A DNA stretch of 64,000 nt from Bacteroidota bacterium (GTDB lineage Bacteria > Bacteroidota > Ignavibacteria > UBA10030 > UBA6906), in contig JAHBUR010000003.1 in NCBI GenBank assembly GCA_019637975.1, forward strand, positions 62,001 to 126,000, read 5' to 3'. A model generated the notes under the pieces. It saw nothing but the letters and a program-made list of their open reading frames with translations, was not told where the DNA came from and searched no databases. The position numbers and the translations under genes were made by a program. Shown one piece after another: positions 19,309 to 28,907 of the stretch. Each line of letters begins with the position of its first letter. Positions within the stretch are counted from its first letter, which is position 1.

Positions 19309-19918
19309 ACCAAGATATTTGCCGGCATTCCTGCTCTTGATGCTGGCATTCACAAGTTGTGATGAATTGTTGCCGCCGCGTATCGAGCCTGAACGGTTCT
19401 TGAAGGCATCAGTTTACGTAGCTCCGAACAGTGTCGTGAATGTGTTCATCGATTCGAACGCGTCGGGGTTCCCGATTACGATCAACGGCTCGTCGGGGAG
19501 TCTTGGCCTTGTTCTCAAGAGTTTCTTCAACGAAGTCTTGGAAGACAGGCCCTTCATCAAAGGTGAAATTGATGTGTGGTTGACGAGCCAGCCGACGATA
19601 CGAACATCAGTGTTACTGACGGAGATCAATGTTGATTATCCGTACATCGAACCGGGTGGGTTTCTTACACTTCTGCCGGGTGACTCAGTATCGATGTCTA
19701 AGCAATGGAACCACATCGCGGACGTCGGGAGAGGGTTCTGGAACTTTATTCAACTGCGGGGAAGGGTGGATGGAACGGGCCGGTTCTATTTCGAATCGGC
19801 GCCGGTACGATTTACTGCAACTGCATCGATGCAGGTTTATGAGAATGTTCCGGCCGAAAAAACCGGGGCGTACGAGTTCGAACTCATTTATCATGTGTAC
19901 GTTCGCTACCCGCCGTAG
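19298..19918 (+). CDS. Lipoprotein of unknown function (DUF4249-like), partner of the TonB receptor
   Basis: 206 residues if it starts at the TTG at 19298, which gives a short basic N-terminus, a hydrophobic stretch (YLPAFLLLMLAF) and a TSC lipobox with Cys21; the frame is open to a GTG at 19247. The mature part is beta-rich with no catalytic motif that I recognise. It overlaps the receptor gene by 11 bases, so the two are probably co-translated and may form a receptor-lipoprotein pair. The family suggestion (surface lipoproteins accompanying TonB receptors) rests on context, not motif. Seen: signal and overlap. Inferred: partnership. Confidence 0.65.
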   Translation: MNSKPRYLPAFLLLMLAFTSCDELLPPRIEPERFLKASVYVAPNSVVNVFIDSNASGFPITINGSSGSLGLVLKSFFNEVLEDRPFIKGEIDVWLTSQPTIRTSVLLTEINVDYPYIEPGGFLTLLPGDSVSMSKQWNHIADVGRGFWNFIQLRGRVDGTGRFYFESAPVRFTATASMQVYENVPAEKTGAYEFELIYHVYVRYPP

Positions 19919-19924
19919 AGTGTG

Positions 19925-19950
19925 CTAAAACCCGTTCGGGTTTTCCTTCC
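19925..19950. terminator. Bidirectional terminator between convergent genes
   Basis: AAAACCC (19927-19933), loop GTTC, GGGTTTT (19938-19944) is a perfect hairpin with A/T runs on both sides, so it can stop transcription from either direction. It also encodes the last codons of the minus-strand gene. Confidence 0.75.
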
Positions 19951-22900
19951 CTTGTATCACAATGAGTTTCAGTGTCTTCGTCGCGCCGAACTCCGGCAGC
20001 TCGATATAGGCGATGTACACGCCGCTGCCCACTTGCAGCCCGAACTCATTCTGCAAGTCCCACTCGACAAACTGCGAGCCCTCCGTTCCGTCATCCTTCA
20101 CCAGTGTCCGAACAAGCTGTCCCGCCAGATTGAAAACGCGTATTGTTGCTTTCGCGGGTAGTCGCGTGAACGTCACGCGGCGTTTCGACAATCCTGTCGG
20201 CGTAACAGCTTCTCCGTAGTAGGGATTGGGGACAACGTTGATCGCCGCAATATCGGCGCGGATTTGATTCTTGTCGTTGAAAACAGGGCCTTGCGGTGTT
20301 ATCTCCTTGATGTCACCGTGCCTGATTTCGTGGAATTTGATGAACTTGATCACGGTTCCGACCGGGGGAGGCAAGCCGTCGTTGTCCTTGTCGGCGATTT
20401 GGATTCCCCACAAAGCATTGCCCTGCTCGTCAGGACTTTGTGATGCTCGGAAGACGTCAGTCAGAAGACCTGATACCCCAATCGAATCATTCCCCCCAAC
20501 CGGATATCGAATATCTGTAACATGAATCGGCTCGAAGATTTTGAACAGCGTATCCGTGTACAACACGCCGTACGGCGTCACGTTCCACGTATCGGGCGTG
20601 TTGCCCGAATCCCGGAACGATGCAATCACCTGAACAGGAACATCATCGGGCCCCCGCCCGACATCCCATACCGAGAACGGAACCTTCACGGGTTTGGATT
20701 GGATATTGAGAACGATCAGGCGTACCGCATAACTCCCCACCCCATCGAACCGGATTTCGTAATCACGCTGTGTTGTTCCGACGCCGTTCAGCGAGCGAAG
20801 TGTACGCCGCTGACTGAGAACCGTGTAGTTCTGATTCGGGTTATCGGGCCCGTAGGCATTGTTGCCCCGTTCATCCAACACATACCGCAACCCTACAGGC
20901 GGAATGCCGATCGTGACATCAAATCCACCTTCTGCCACTTTGTAGGGGACCCTGCCGCTGAGGTCGGTGATGTTGGAGAAGATGGATGTGCCGCTTGTGG
21001 CATTGATGATGCTCCACTTGTACGACTTGCTTGATGTCGTTGTGTCGAAACGAATATGGTACGGAGCGCCGGATTGTCCCCGCGGATTGTAGATTACGGG
21101 CACAACAACCGCGTCGCTGTTGCCGACGATATTCTTGACGAGAACCGTATCCCCAACGTTGTAGGGATACAACGCTCCGGGCGTTTTTGATTGGGGGATG
21201 ACGGTGATAATTTCCGGGGCGCTTTCAACACTTCTGATGATGGTTGTGTTATCCATTGTGTAGTTGTAGGCCGTCACCGCAAAATGGTACTGCTGACCGT
21301 TTACAAGCGATCTGTTCCGGAGTATATCCTGATTGATGAGAAGGCTTCGTTGAATGCCGCTATCGGTTCCGTATTGCACAGGCCTGAGGTAGATGTCGCC
21401 TGCCTGAGGATCAAACACTTCTTGGGATATGGTTTTGACATTGTTTACGAGATCGAACGTCGCAAGTCGCTGCGCGTTCGTCAAATCCGTTGTGCCATCA
21501 GGAATCTGATACACATTGTATCCTTCAAAACGATATCCGCCGAAGAGTAGAGGGACTTCCGTTTCAGCGATGCTCGCAGAATCCAAACTCCAATCCAGCA
21601 AAACCTGACGGTCAAGCCCGAATGCCTTGACCTTCGGCGGGGCGGGGGCTTTTGGCTGATTGAAGCCGTTGTTGTAAGCGAGTTGCGCTGCCTTGTCGTT
21701 ATACTTCATGACTTTAATGCTGGAGATGTTGTCGGTTCCCAAGCCTCCGACAACGGCAAGTACAACTTCCTGCGTGTCGCCAATAGCCATTGTGAAGGGA
21801 CCCGACGAGAGTGTAATCTCTCTGTCTCCGGGAAGCAGCGGCGATCCATCGAGCCAGCCGTAATTCAGAACGGGGTCGCCGTGAGCCCAATACTTCGAAG
21901 CAGTCTGAGTTGTAGGATTGATAAGCGGAGCCGGATCGGGCGGCCCGATGGGTGATGGCGGCAAACCGCGCAGCACTTGATACCATCCATTCACCCAAAA
22001 ATTCCCGCTAAGCGGTGGTTGATAGCGCGAGCCGTTTCGTACATGCCGGTCGTAATAAACGAACGATGTCATCGGAAGATTGATGTAGCCCGGACCTTTT
22101 GTTTTCAGATTGATGATGGCAAAATCCGATGCGTCATCAATTCCATTTTTATCCCGATCCTGTCCCGCAACACCGGGAACTACGGGCCCTTGAATAAAAT
22201 CGAAACCCACGGCAGGCGGAGGAAGAAGGAAGTTGTTGAACAAACGATCCGTGACGGCTGCATTGTACACATAGCCGAGATTCAGCAGGGTATCGCAAGC
22301 AGCGTAGTCGTCGGTGGCGTCGCCGATATCCGGATCCGACATTTGCGCGATATACATGCTGTCGATGCGGGCCGCGGCAGAGGTTGATGACAGGCCCTTG
22401 TAGATGAGCCGGAACCGCTTGTACACAACGTTCGCCAATGCGTCTGTCCGGTTGTAGCCCCAGAGTGTTCCCTGCAACTCCATGCCAACAGGCTGTGAAG
22501 AGAACGGCCGCGACGCAATCACATCATTGCAAACATACCACAATACCATATCGGCATCGGCGTAACCGGGAGTTTCACCATCGAGTTTGCCGTTGCGGTT
22601 TAGGTCTTCGCCCGGGTCAAGAACGCTGTTGCGGTTGACATCTTCGCCCCAATCAAGTACGCCATTGTTGGCGTCCACAAGTTGTCCGTTCTGATCAAGA
22701 TAACCTGTGTCATAAAACGGGGCGCCGAATTCCCACGGCCATTCAGCCCAATCCTTTTGGTACGCGTTCCGAAGCGCGATGATGTCGGCTGTTGTCACGT
22801 TAGTCGGGATTTTTCGGTAGGTTTCTGCCGCATCCTGACGCAAATCTATTTTGCGAAAATCACGCCGAATTCTGTACATCCGAACCGTGCTGTCATTCGG

Positions 22901-23269
22901 ATTCTGCACAGTGCTTGTCCGCAACCCGAGAATCGCGCCTTGCCGCATTCCGCTTGTGAAATATTGTCCGTTCACGTGAAGCCGGTTGATGTTGCCGTCA
23001 CGCAATCTTCCACCCCAAATCAACCCCGAGGCAAACACAATGTTCGATGTTTCTTTCGGATAAAACATGCCAGCCCCGGAAAAGAGGCCGGCCGGATATT
23101 CCTGGTTGCCGTTTGAATTGTACCATCCGATCATTCGATTGATATTTAGGGGCTGAATAATCGGTGTGCCGGCAATTCCTTCAGTCCCCGTCGGGAGAAA
23201 TGGTTTGTCTTGCGAGATGAGAGTGAACGGCAGGATGAACACTGCAGCTACAACAAGTAATCGCTTCAT
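19925..23269 (-). CDS. Large secreted protein with calcium-binding-like repeats and FlgD-like C-terminal Ig domain
   Basis: 1114 residues. Signal peptide MKRLLVVAAVFILPFTLIS. Near residues 200-235 there are Asp-rich loops of the EF-hand/thrombospondin-3 kind (DWGEDVNRNSVLDPGEDLNR), with further DRDKNGIDD and DKDNDG loops later. Fibronectin-like beta regions fill the middle. Residues about 1030-1105 form a FlgD-like Ig domain (IRVFNLAGQLVRTLV, GSGVYIAYIEL), the arrangement of surface or secreted proteins with C-terminal sorting domains in this branch. It is not a clean T9SS type A tail. No enzyme domain is recognised. It is the longest gene in the window and one of two on the minus strand. Confidence 0.8.
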   Translation of the reverse strand: MKRLLVVAAVFILPFTLISQDKPFLPTGTEGIAGTPIIQPLNINRMIGWYNSNGNQEYPAGLFSGAGMFYPKETSNIVFASGLIWGGRLRDGNINRLHVNGQYFTSGMRQGAILGLRTSTVQNPNDSTVRMYRIRRDFRKIDLRQDAAETYRKIPTNVTTADIIALRNAYQKDWAEWPWEFGAPFYDTGYLDQNGQLVDANNGVLDWGEDVNRNSVLDPGEDLNRNGKLDGETPGYADADMVLWYVCNDVIASRPFSSQPVGMELQGTLWGYNRTDALANVVYKRFRLIYKGLSSTSAAARIDSMYIAQMSDPDIGDATDDYAACDTLLNLGYVYNAAVTDRLFNNFLLPPPAVGFDFIQGPVVPGVAGQDRDKNGIDDASDFAIINLKTKGPGYINLPMTSFVYYDRHVRNGSRYQPPLSGNFWVNGWYQVLRGLPPSPIGPPDPAPLINPTTQTASKYWAHGDPVLNYGWLDGSPLLPGDREITLSSGPFTMAIGDTQEVVLAVVGGLGTDNISSIKVMKYNDKAAQLAYNNGFNQPKAPAPPKVKAFGLDRQVLLDWSLDSASIAETEVPLLFGGYRFEGYNVYQIPDGTTDLTNAQRLATFDLVNNVKTISQEVFDPQAGDIYLRPVQYGTDSGIQRSLLINQDILRNRSLVNGQQYHFAVTAYNYTMDNTTIIRSVESAPEIITVIPQSKTPGALYPYNVGDTVLVKNIVGNSDAVVVPVIYNPRGQSGAPYHIRFDTTTSSKSYKWSIINATSGTSIFSNITDLSGRVPYKVAEGGFDVTIGIPPVGLRYVLDERGNNAYGPDNPNQNYTVLSQRRTLRSLNGVGTTQRDYEIRFDGVGSYAVRLIVLNIQSKPVKVPFSVWDVGRGPDDVPVQVIASFRDSGNTPDTWNVTPYGVLYTDTLFKIFEPIHVTDIRYPVGGNDSIGVSGLLTDVFRASQSPDEQGNALWGIQIADKDNDGLPPPVGTVIKFIKFHEIRHGDIKEITPQGPVFNDKNQIRADIAAINVVPNPYYGEAVTPTGLSKRRVTFTRLPAKATIRVFNLAGQLVRTLVKDDGTEGSQFVEWDLQNEFGLQVGSGVYIAYIELPEFGATKTLKLIVIQGKENPNGF

Positions 23270-23310
23270 TCGTTGATGAGTATGTGAGAATGGGTTTCTG
23301 CTGGTGATTC

Positions 23311-23339
23311 AATGTACGTACACAATGAAAAACTTGCAA
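23311..23339 (-). promoter_or_regulatory. Promoter for the 1114-residue secreted protein
   Basis: On the minus strand TTGCAA (23339-23334), 17-base spacer, TACATT (23316-23311), about 42 bases before the ATG. A clear promoter for the divergent GH57 gene was not found in 23340-23405. Confidence 0.5.
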
Positions 23340-23405
23340 TGCACATTGTTGCATCTCTGATGATTCTTTTGTTGTTTTTCGGAGTCGTTTTATTGCTGGG
23401 AATAC

Positions 23406-25526
23406 ATGAAAGTCATCAACACAGTCTTTGCAGTTCACAATCATCAGCCCATCGGTAATTTCGAGAAGGTATTTGAAGAGGCGTACCGGCATTCCTACAA
23501 ACCGTTTCTGGATGTCATTGCGCAGCATCCTGACATCAAGATCACCCAGCATTGGACAGGAACATTGCTCGAATGGCTTGTTGCGAAGCATCCCGAGGTG
23601 ATTGAAATAATGAGAGAGATGGTGAAGCGGGGACAGTTGGAACTGCTGACCGGCTCATACTATGAGGCTATTCTTGCCATCATTCCCGAATCCGACCGGA
23701 TCGGGCAGATCAAGAGACTCTCCGACTACATCCACAAAATCTTTGATTACGAACCGCGGGGAATGTGGCTCGCCGAAAGGGTCTGGGAACAGCCCCTGGT
23801 TGCTTCATTGGCGAAGGCCGGCGTCGAGTTTGTGACTGTCGACGACACGCATTTCCGTCACGTCGGGTTGCATGATGAGGAATTGCTCGGCTACTACGTT
23901 ACCGAAGAGCAAGGGCACACACTCCGTGTTTTACCTATCGACAAAATGCTGCGTTACACTGTGCCATTTCGTCCGCTCGAAGAAACCTTGCATTATCTCC
24001 AAAATGTCTCATCCGAAAACGGCGCACGAATCGTTATCAATGCCGACGACGGGGAGAAGTTCGGCGTGTGGCCCAAAACGTACAACACTGTTTACACAAA
24101 CGGGTGGCTTGAATCTTTCTGCAAGATGGTCGAAGACAATGCGTGGATCAATATGCTGCATCTTGTCGACGTTGTTGACACATTCGCGCCGCAAGGAAGA
24201 ATCTATCTTCCAACGGCTTCATACTCCGAGATGTTGAAATGGGCGTTGAATCCGACGGCATTTCTACAGCTTGAGAATTTTGAACGAGAGTTGAAGGAAC
24301 ATCATCACGACGAAGAACATTTGATGTTCGTTCGGGGAGGATATTGGAGGAATTTTCTGGCAAAATACCCCGAATCGAATCACATGCACAAGAAGATGCT
24401 GCGTATTGCTAAACGGGCTGAGAGACTATCGGGACAACAGAGAATGCCGCAGGATGTTTTCGACAACATCTGGGCGGGGCAATGCAACGATCCATACTGG
24501 CACGGTGTTTTTGGAGGATTGTATCTGCCGAACCTGCGTTTTCCCGTGTACCGGAATCTGCTTCAGGCCGAAGCCAAACTTGATGCAATCGAAAAGCTTC
24601 CTCCGATCAGGGTGGAAGAATCGGATTTTGATTGCGATGGCATGAATGAAAGCCTGCTCGAATCAGATATTATCAACTTGTACTTCAAGCCTGATGTCGG
24701 AGGTAGTCTCGTGGAATTGGATTACAAACCCGCCGGGTTCAATCTGCTTGATATTCTCAGCAGAAGGGAAGAGGGCTATCACCGCCGCCTGATGGCGCAG
24801 GGGGGAAAGTTGGAGGATCCGGCGAATGTTCACGACAGCGTGCTGGTGAAGGAGTTGGGACTTGAGAATCACCTGCACTTCGATTGGTACCGTCATGCTT
24901 CGTTGGTTGATCATTTCTTCGGACCGAATACAACGCTCGAACACTATGCCCAATGCAAGTATCTTGAGTTGGGCGATTTCGTGAACCAGCCGTATACGCA
25001 CAAAGTTTCTGTTGGAAAAGAGGGAGTCAAGATAACCATGAGACGGGACGGGGCCTTGTGGTTTGGTGAGAAGCCCCACCGCATTACTGTGCAAAAAGTC
25101 GTGACGGTGAAGAAAGGCGACGCCGCATTCACCGTTGACTATACGATTACGAACCGCGAGCAGAATGCAGTTGATATCTGGTTCGGTGCAGAATTTTGCG
25201 TCGGCATGATGGCGGGCGATGCACATGATCGGTACTATGAGATTGAGAAGCGGCCGCTTGAGGATAAGCGGCTTCGGAGTACCGGTGCGGAAGAGAATGT
25301 AAAGCGCTTCGGGCTGGTTGATGAATGGCTGGGTATCGAAACCGCATTTGCCGTGAAACAGCCTGCCACATTGTGGCGTTACCCCATCGAAACAGTTTCG
25401 CTCTCCGAAGCGGGATTCGAGCGAATATACCAATGCTCGGTTGTCACGCCGACGTGGAAGACGACGTTGTTGAAGGAGGTGAAATATCAGATTGTCCAGA
25501 AAGTGAGGACGTTGAGTCCGGCATGA
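23406..25526 (+). CDS. GH57 4-alpha-glucanotransferase / alpha-amylase-like enzyme
   Basis: 706 residues. The GH57 (beta/alpha)7 barrel covers about 1-300, with HNHQP (10-15), the nucleophile in WLAERVWEQ (Glu124), and the acid/base Asp in NADDGEKFG (Asp214). These positions match those reported for the Thermococcus litoralis glucanotransferase (Glu123, Asp214). The remainder holds the DUF1925 and DUF1926 beta domains usual for this subfamily. It rearranges or hydrolyses alpha-1,4-glucans (glycogen, maltodextrin) in the cytoplasm; no signal peptide is seen. It overlaps the next gene by ATGA. Confidence 0.92.
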   Translation: MKVINTVFAVHNHQPIGNFEKVFEEAYRHSYKPFLDVIAQHPDIKITQHWTGTLLEWLVAKHPEVIEIMREMVKRGQLELLTGSYYEAILAIIPESDRIGQIKRLSDYIHKIFDYEPRGMWLAERVWEQPLVASLAKAGVEFVTVDDTHFRHVGLHDEELLGYYVTEEQGHTLRVLPIDKMLRYTVPFRPLEETLHYLQNVSSENGARIVINADDGEKFGVWPKTYNTVYTNGWLESFCKMVEDNAWINMLHLVDVVDTFAPQGRIYLPTASYSEMLKWALNPTAFLQLENFERELKEHHHDEEHLMFVRGGYWRNFLAKYPESNHMHKKMLRIAKRAERLSGQQRMPQDVFDNIWAGQCNDPYWHGVFGGLYLPNLRFPVYRNLLQAEAKLDAIEKLPPIRVEESDFDCDGMNESLLESDIINLYFKPDVGGSLVELDYKPAGFNLLDILSRREEGYHRRLMAQGGKLEDPANVHDSVLVKELGLENHLHFDWYRHASLVDHFFGPNTTLEHYAQCKYLELGDFVNQPYTHKVSVGKEGVKITMRRDGALWFGEKPHRITVQKVVTVKKGDAAFTVDYTITNREQNAVDIWFGAEFCVGMMAGDAHDRYYEIEKRPLEDKRLRSTGAEENVKRFGLVDEWLGIETAFAVKQPATLWRYPIETVSLSEAGFERIYQCSVVTPTWKTTLLKEVKYQIVQKVRTLSPA

Positions 25527-26182
25527 ACCCACTTTCTGACGAGCAAAAACGACAAAAGCTCCACTCCCGGGCGTTTGCCCTTGCCATCTTCACTATCATC
25601 TACAACATCATCGAGGGGGTAATCTCAACATACTTGGGATACGAGGATGAAACGCTGGTGTTGTTCGGCTTCGGGCTGGATAGTTACATCGAGGCGATTT
25701 CGGGATTGGGCATCGCCCACATGGTGCTGCGTATCAGGCGGAATCAGAATGTTGTCCGCGATGACTTTGAGCGGACAGCGTTGCGTATAACCGGCTCGGC
25801 ATTCTACGGTCTCACGATTGTCCTCACAGCGATGGCAATCAACAACATCGTAATCGGTCACGTGCCCGCGACAACATTCTGGGGTGTTGTTATTTCGTGC
25901 ATTTCCATTCTTGTGATGATAGGGTTGATGCGTGCGAAAAACAATGTGGGCCGCGAACTCGGATCAGATGCTATCATGGCCGACGCCCGATGCACGATGA
26001 TCTGCATTTACATGTCGATTGTATTACTCGCAGCCAGCGCAATCTACGAGCTGACCCATATTGCGTATGTTGACGCCCTCGGCACGGCAGGGCTTGCGTA
26101 CTTTTCCTTTACCGAGGGGAAGGAATGTTTCGAGAAAGCGAAATCGGATGCTCTGTGCGGATGCGAGCATGAACTGACTTGA
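25523..26182 (+). CDS. CDF-like cation transporter, membrane domain only
   Basis: 219 residues from the ATG at 25523, overlapping the GH57 stop. Five to six hydrophobic helices are visible. GLDSYIEAISGLG resembles CDF helix 2 (metal ligands D-x3-E/D) and SDAIMADARCT resembles helix 5 (D/H-x3-D). The C-terminal cytoplasmic metal-sensing domain is missing; instead the tail ends in a short CGCEHE segment that could bind metal. Probably exports a divalent cation in exchange for protons. Coupling to a glucan enzyme is unexplained. Assignment is by motif and topology only. Confidence 0.7.
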   Translation: MNPLSDEQKRQKLHSRAFALAIFTIIYNIIEGVISTYLGYEDETLVLFGFGLDSYIEAISGLGIAHMVLRIRRNQNVVRDDFERTALRITGSAFYGLTIVLTAMAINNIVIGHVPATTFWGVVISCISILVMIGLMRAKNNVGRELGSDAIMADARCTMICIYMSIVLLAASAIYELTHIAYVDALGTAGLAYFSFTEGKECFEKAKSDALCGCEHELT

Positions 26183-26207
26183 GAAATGAATATATTGGCA
26201 TTATGAC
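26179..26207 (+). promoter_or_regulatory. Possible promoter for the glycosyltransferase gene
   Basis: TTGAGA (26179-26184), 17-base spacer, TATGAC (26202-26207). It overlaps the previous stop codon and is about 55 bases before the TTG start. The -10 is weak. Confidence 0.3.
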
Positions 26208-26259
26208 ATCTTCTATCTCTACTTGAATTACCACTGCCCTGAATTCCTCTGAATCACAT

Positions 26260-26988
26260 TTGCTGCGCTACAGCATCATCATCCCCGCCCTCAACGAGGA
26301 GAAGCTTCTCGAAGGGATGTTGAAGCAATTTACGTCTGACATCATCCGGCAATACAACATTGAACTTGTTGTCAGCGATGGCGGCAGCACCGACCGCACG
26401 CTGGAGATTGCCCGCAAATATGCTCACGTGGTTGTTGAGAATACCGCAAAGATCAAGCAGACCATTTCGCTAGGCAGGAATGAAGGCGCAAGGCATGCAT
26501 CCGGCCGGATATTCGTGTTTCTGAATGCTGACACGCTTGTGAAGGATGTTCCGCATTTCTTTCGTCGGATTAACGAGGAAATACAGACTGAGGGCCTTGC
26601 CGCCATCACATGCAGCGTTGAGATTTACCCGCATGAGAGAAGAACCATCGATACATACTATCACGGATTCTACAACCGGTTTTTCTACATGATGAACGTT
26701 GTGGGAATGGGCATGGGAAGGGGCGAATGCCACATCATGAAACGTGACGTGTTTGAGCAAGTGAACGGCTATGCGGCGAGAATTGCCGCCGGTGAAGATT
26801 ATGATATGTTTCGCCGCCTTGAGAAAATCGGACGCATCAAGTTTCTGAAAGACGTGGTTGTCTATGAGTCTCCCCGCCGCTACCGCAAGTACGGCTACGC
26901 GTACGTTACGGCATCATGGTTCATGAACTTCCTTGCCGTGCAATTCCTTCGCCGATCCATTCTGGACGAGTGGAAGCCTGTACGGTAA
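26260..26988 (+). CDS. Family 2 glycosyltransferase
   Basis: 242 residues, apparently starting at the TTG at 26260. The GT-A fold is clear: YSIIIPALNEEKLLEG at the N-terminus, VVSDGGSTDRTLEIA, FLNADT as the DxD-type metal site, and a later GEDYDMFRRL near residue 180. One hydrophobic segment near the C-terminus (WFMNFLAVQFL) suggests membrane contact. It would transfer a sugar from a nucleotide donor to a lipid or polysaccharide. No pathway partner lies beside it, so the acceptor is unknown. Confidence 0.88.
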   Translation: MLRYSIIIPALNEEKLLEGMLKQFTSDIIRQYNIELVVSDGGSTDRTLEIARKYAHVVVENTAKIKQTISLGRNEGARHASGRIFVFLNADTLVKDVPHFFRRINEEIQTEGLAAITCSVEIYPHERRTIDTYYHGFYNRFFYMMNVVGMGMGRGECHIMKRDVFEQVNGYAARIAAGEDYDMFRRLEKIGRIKFLKDVVVYESPRRYRKYGYAYVTASWFMNFLAVQFLRRSILDEWKPVR

Positions 26989-27076
26989 CCGGCAGCATTG
27001 CAACTGAGCCGCGCATTCCCTATCCTTCGTGCAACATCCCCTCACTGTACGCTTTCAGTTCTTTCCTCGATCATCT

Positions 27077-28828
27077 ATGTCAACGAACAACACAGCCGAA
27101 CTTGCTGCGCAGATAGTGTTGGAAGCATTTGAAGCCTTTGATGCCGCATTCCGGTCCATCACGCGCCGGGCAAAACACCGGTTCGAGCAGCGGGACTGGC
27201 AAGGCGGGAGGCATGATGCAATCGAGCGGCTGGATTCGTACGAACGTTCGCTCGATCAAGTTGTCAGGAAGCTTGATACCTCAATCGGGTCTCAGGCACG
27301 TGAAACGCCGTTGTGGGTTGATGCCAAGCCCCGGTTTGCAGCGCTGTTGGCGCGACGCTACGATATTGGCCGCGGTGAAACCTACTTCAACTCTGTAACG
27401 AGAAGGATGCTGCGTACCGTCGGCCTGAACCGCGACGTCGAGTTTTTCTACCTCCATCCGAAACCGCATGCGCCGTATGCCGTGGAGTCGGTGTACAAAT
27501 CTTACTCGAGAAGCTTAGATACTGAGTCTCTCATCAGACTCATCCTCGATGATTGTTCCTTTGGTGTCGGATTTGAGGATCTTGATCGTGATGTCGGCCT
27601 CGTTGCACAGGAAATCGATCTGCATCTCTGGCCTGTAATCGGCGCCGAAAACTCCTTCTCAATAGATGTCGTAAAGGCGATCTTCTACCGCAACAAGGAA
27701 GCGTATATCGTCGGAAGGATCAACGCTTCCGACAAATCGTTTCCGCTTATTATTCCACTTGTCAACGGCGAGTCGGGAATTCATGTGGATACCGTGCTAT
27801 TGGAGAAAGCGGAAGCCGGTATTGTTTTCAGTTTTGCCTATTCCTATTTCTTTGTGGATATCGAGCGATATGATGCGCTGATCCAATTTCTTCGCTCGAT
27901 AATTCCGCAATCGCAAACGTCGGAATTGTACATCTCGCTGGGCTACAATCATCATGGCAAAACCGGATTCTATCGTGATCTTCACAGGTACGTTCACGTC
28001 TCGAAAGAACAATTCGTGATTGCACCCGGACTGGAGGGAGCCGTCATGAACGTGTTCACCTTACCGAATTACGGTTTCGTGTTCAAAGTCATTAAGGATC
28101 GCCCCTGCTTTCTTCGGTCCAACAATCAAACCTCGAAAGTCATCACGCAGGAAAGGGTTCGCTACCAGTACGGATTTGTTTCGCATCGCGATCCTGCAGG
28201 GAGAATGGTAAACACCCAGGAGTTTGAGAATCTGCGCTTCAAGAAGAAGCGTTTCACAAGCCAGGTGCTGGAAGAATTTCAACAGGCGGTGACGAGAAAC
28301 GTGACGATTCTTGAAGACTATGTCATCATCAAACATGTGTATGTGCAGAGGAAGGTGGTTCCGTTGCCTCTGTATTTTCGTAACGAAAAGAATCCTGAAG
28401 CCATCCGTCATGTGTTGATTGACTTCGGATATTTCCTGAAGGATCTTGCTGCAAGCGGCGTTTTTCCCAGTGATTTGTTCAACACGTGGAACTACGGCGT
28501 CACGCAATGGGGGCGTGTTGTTTTGTACGACTATGATGATGTGTTGCCGATTGAGCGTATCAGGTTTCGCGAGAAGCCGCAGCCTCGTGATGAACTGCAG
28601 GAAAGCGAGCCCGAAGAAAACCGGATTCTTGCGACGGAAGATGATTTTTTCATGGACGAGATTGAGCGGTACTCCGGCATTCCGCATCCGCTGAGGGGCG
28701 TGTTCAAGTCGGTTCACGGCGATCTCTATACTCTTGATTTCTGGAAGAATCTGACCGGGAAGCTTTGCAAAGGAGAAATCTTCGACGTGATTCCGTATGA
28801 CAGAGCGAAGCGCTTCCGGGGGGAGTGA
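27077..28828 (+). CDS. aceK: Isocitrate dehydrogenase kinase/phosphatase
   Basis: 583 residues from the ATG at 27077 (the frame is open to a GTG at 27029); AceK is usually 570-600. The N-terminal regulatory domain is recognisable (ILEAFEAFDAAFRSITRRA, then RYFNSVTRR-like YFNSVTRRMLRT). The ATP loop reads APGLEGAVMNVFTLPNYG followed by FVFKVIKDR, and the catalytic/metal segment is YDYDDVLPIERIRFRE. AceK phosphorylates isocitrate dehydrogenase to divert carbon into the glyoxylate bypass, and reverses it. No aceA, aceB or icd is in the window. The gene is best known from Proteobacteria, so its presence here is notable. Confidence 0.92.
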   Translation: MSTNNTAELAAQIVLEAFEAFDAAFRSITRRAKHRFEQRDWQGGRHDAIERLDSYERSLDQVVRKLDTSIGSQARETPLWVDAKPRFAALLARRYDIGRGETYFNSVTRRMLRTVGLNRDVEFFYLHPKPHAPYAVESVYKSYSRSLDTESLIRLILDDCSFGVGFEDLDRDVGLVAQEIDLHLWPVIGAENSFSIDVVKAIFYRNKEAYIVGRINASDKSFPLIIPLVNGESGIHVDTVLLEKAEAGIVFSFAYSYFFVDIERYDALIQFLRSIIPQSQTSELYISLGYNHHGKTGFYRDLHRYVHVSKEQFVIAPGLEGAVMNVFTLPNYGFVFKVIKDRPCFLRSNNQTSKVITQERVRYQYGFVSHRDPAGRMVNTQEFENLRFKKKRFTSQVLEEFQQAVTRNVTILEDYVIIKHVYVQRKVVPLPLYFRNEKNPEAIRHVLIDFGYFLKDLAASGVFPSDLFNTWNYGVTQWGRVVLYDYDDVLPIERIRFREKPQPRDELQESEPEENRILATEDDFFMDEIERYSGIPHPLRGVFKSVHGDLYTLDFWKNLTGKLCKGEIFDVIPYDRAKRFRGE

Positions 28829-28875
28829 GAGAATGCCCGATCAATCCATTCTTCTCTTCCGGGTGGATTCAACGG

Positions 28876-28906
28876 GCCCCCCTTTCTTGCGTGAGTGGGG
28901 CTTTTT
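28876..28906 (+). terminator. Possible terminator after aceK
   Basis: GCCCC (28876-28880) can pair with GGGGC (28897-28901) and is followed by TTTTT. The stem is only five pairs with a long loop, so this is weak, but its place just before a strong promoter fits. Confidence 0.4.
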
Positions 28907-28907
28907 A

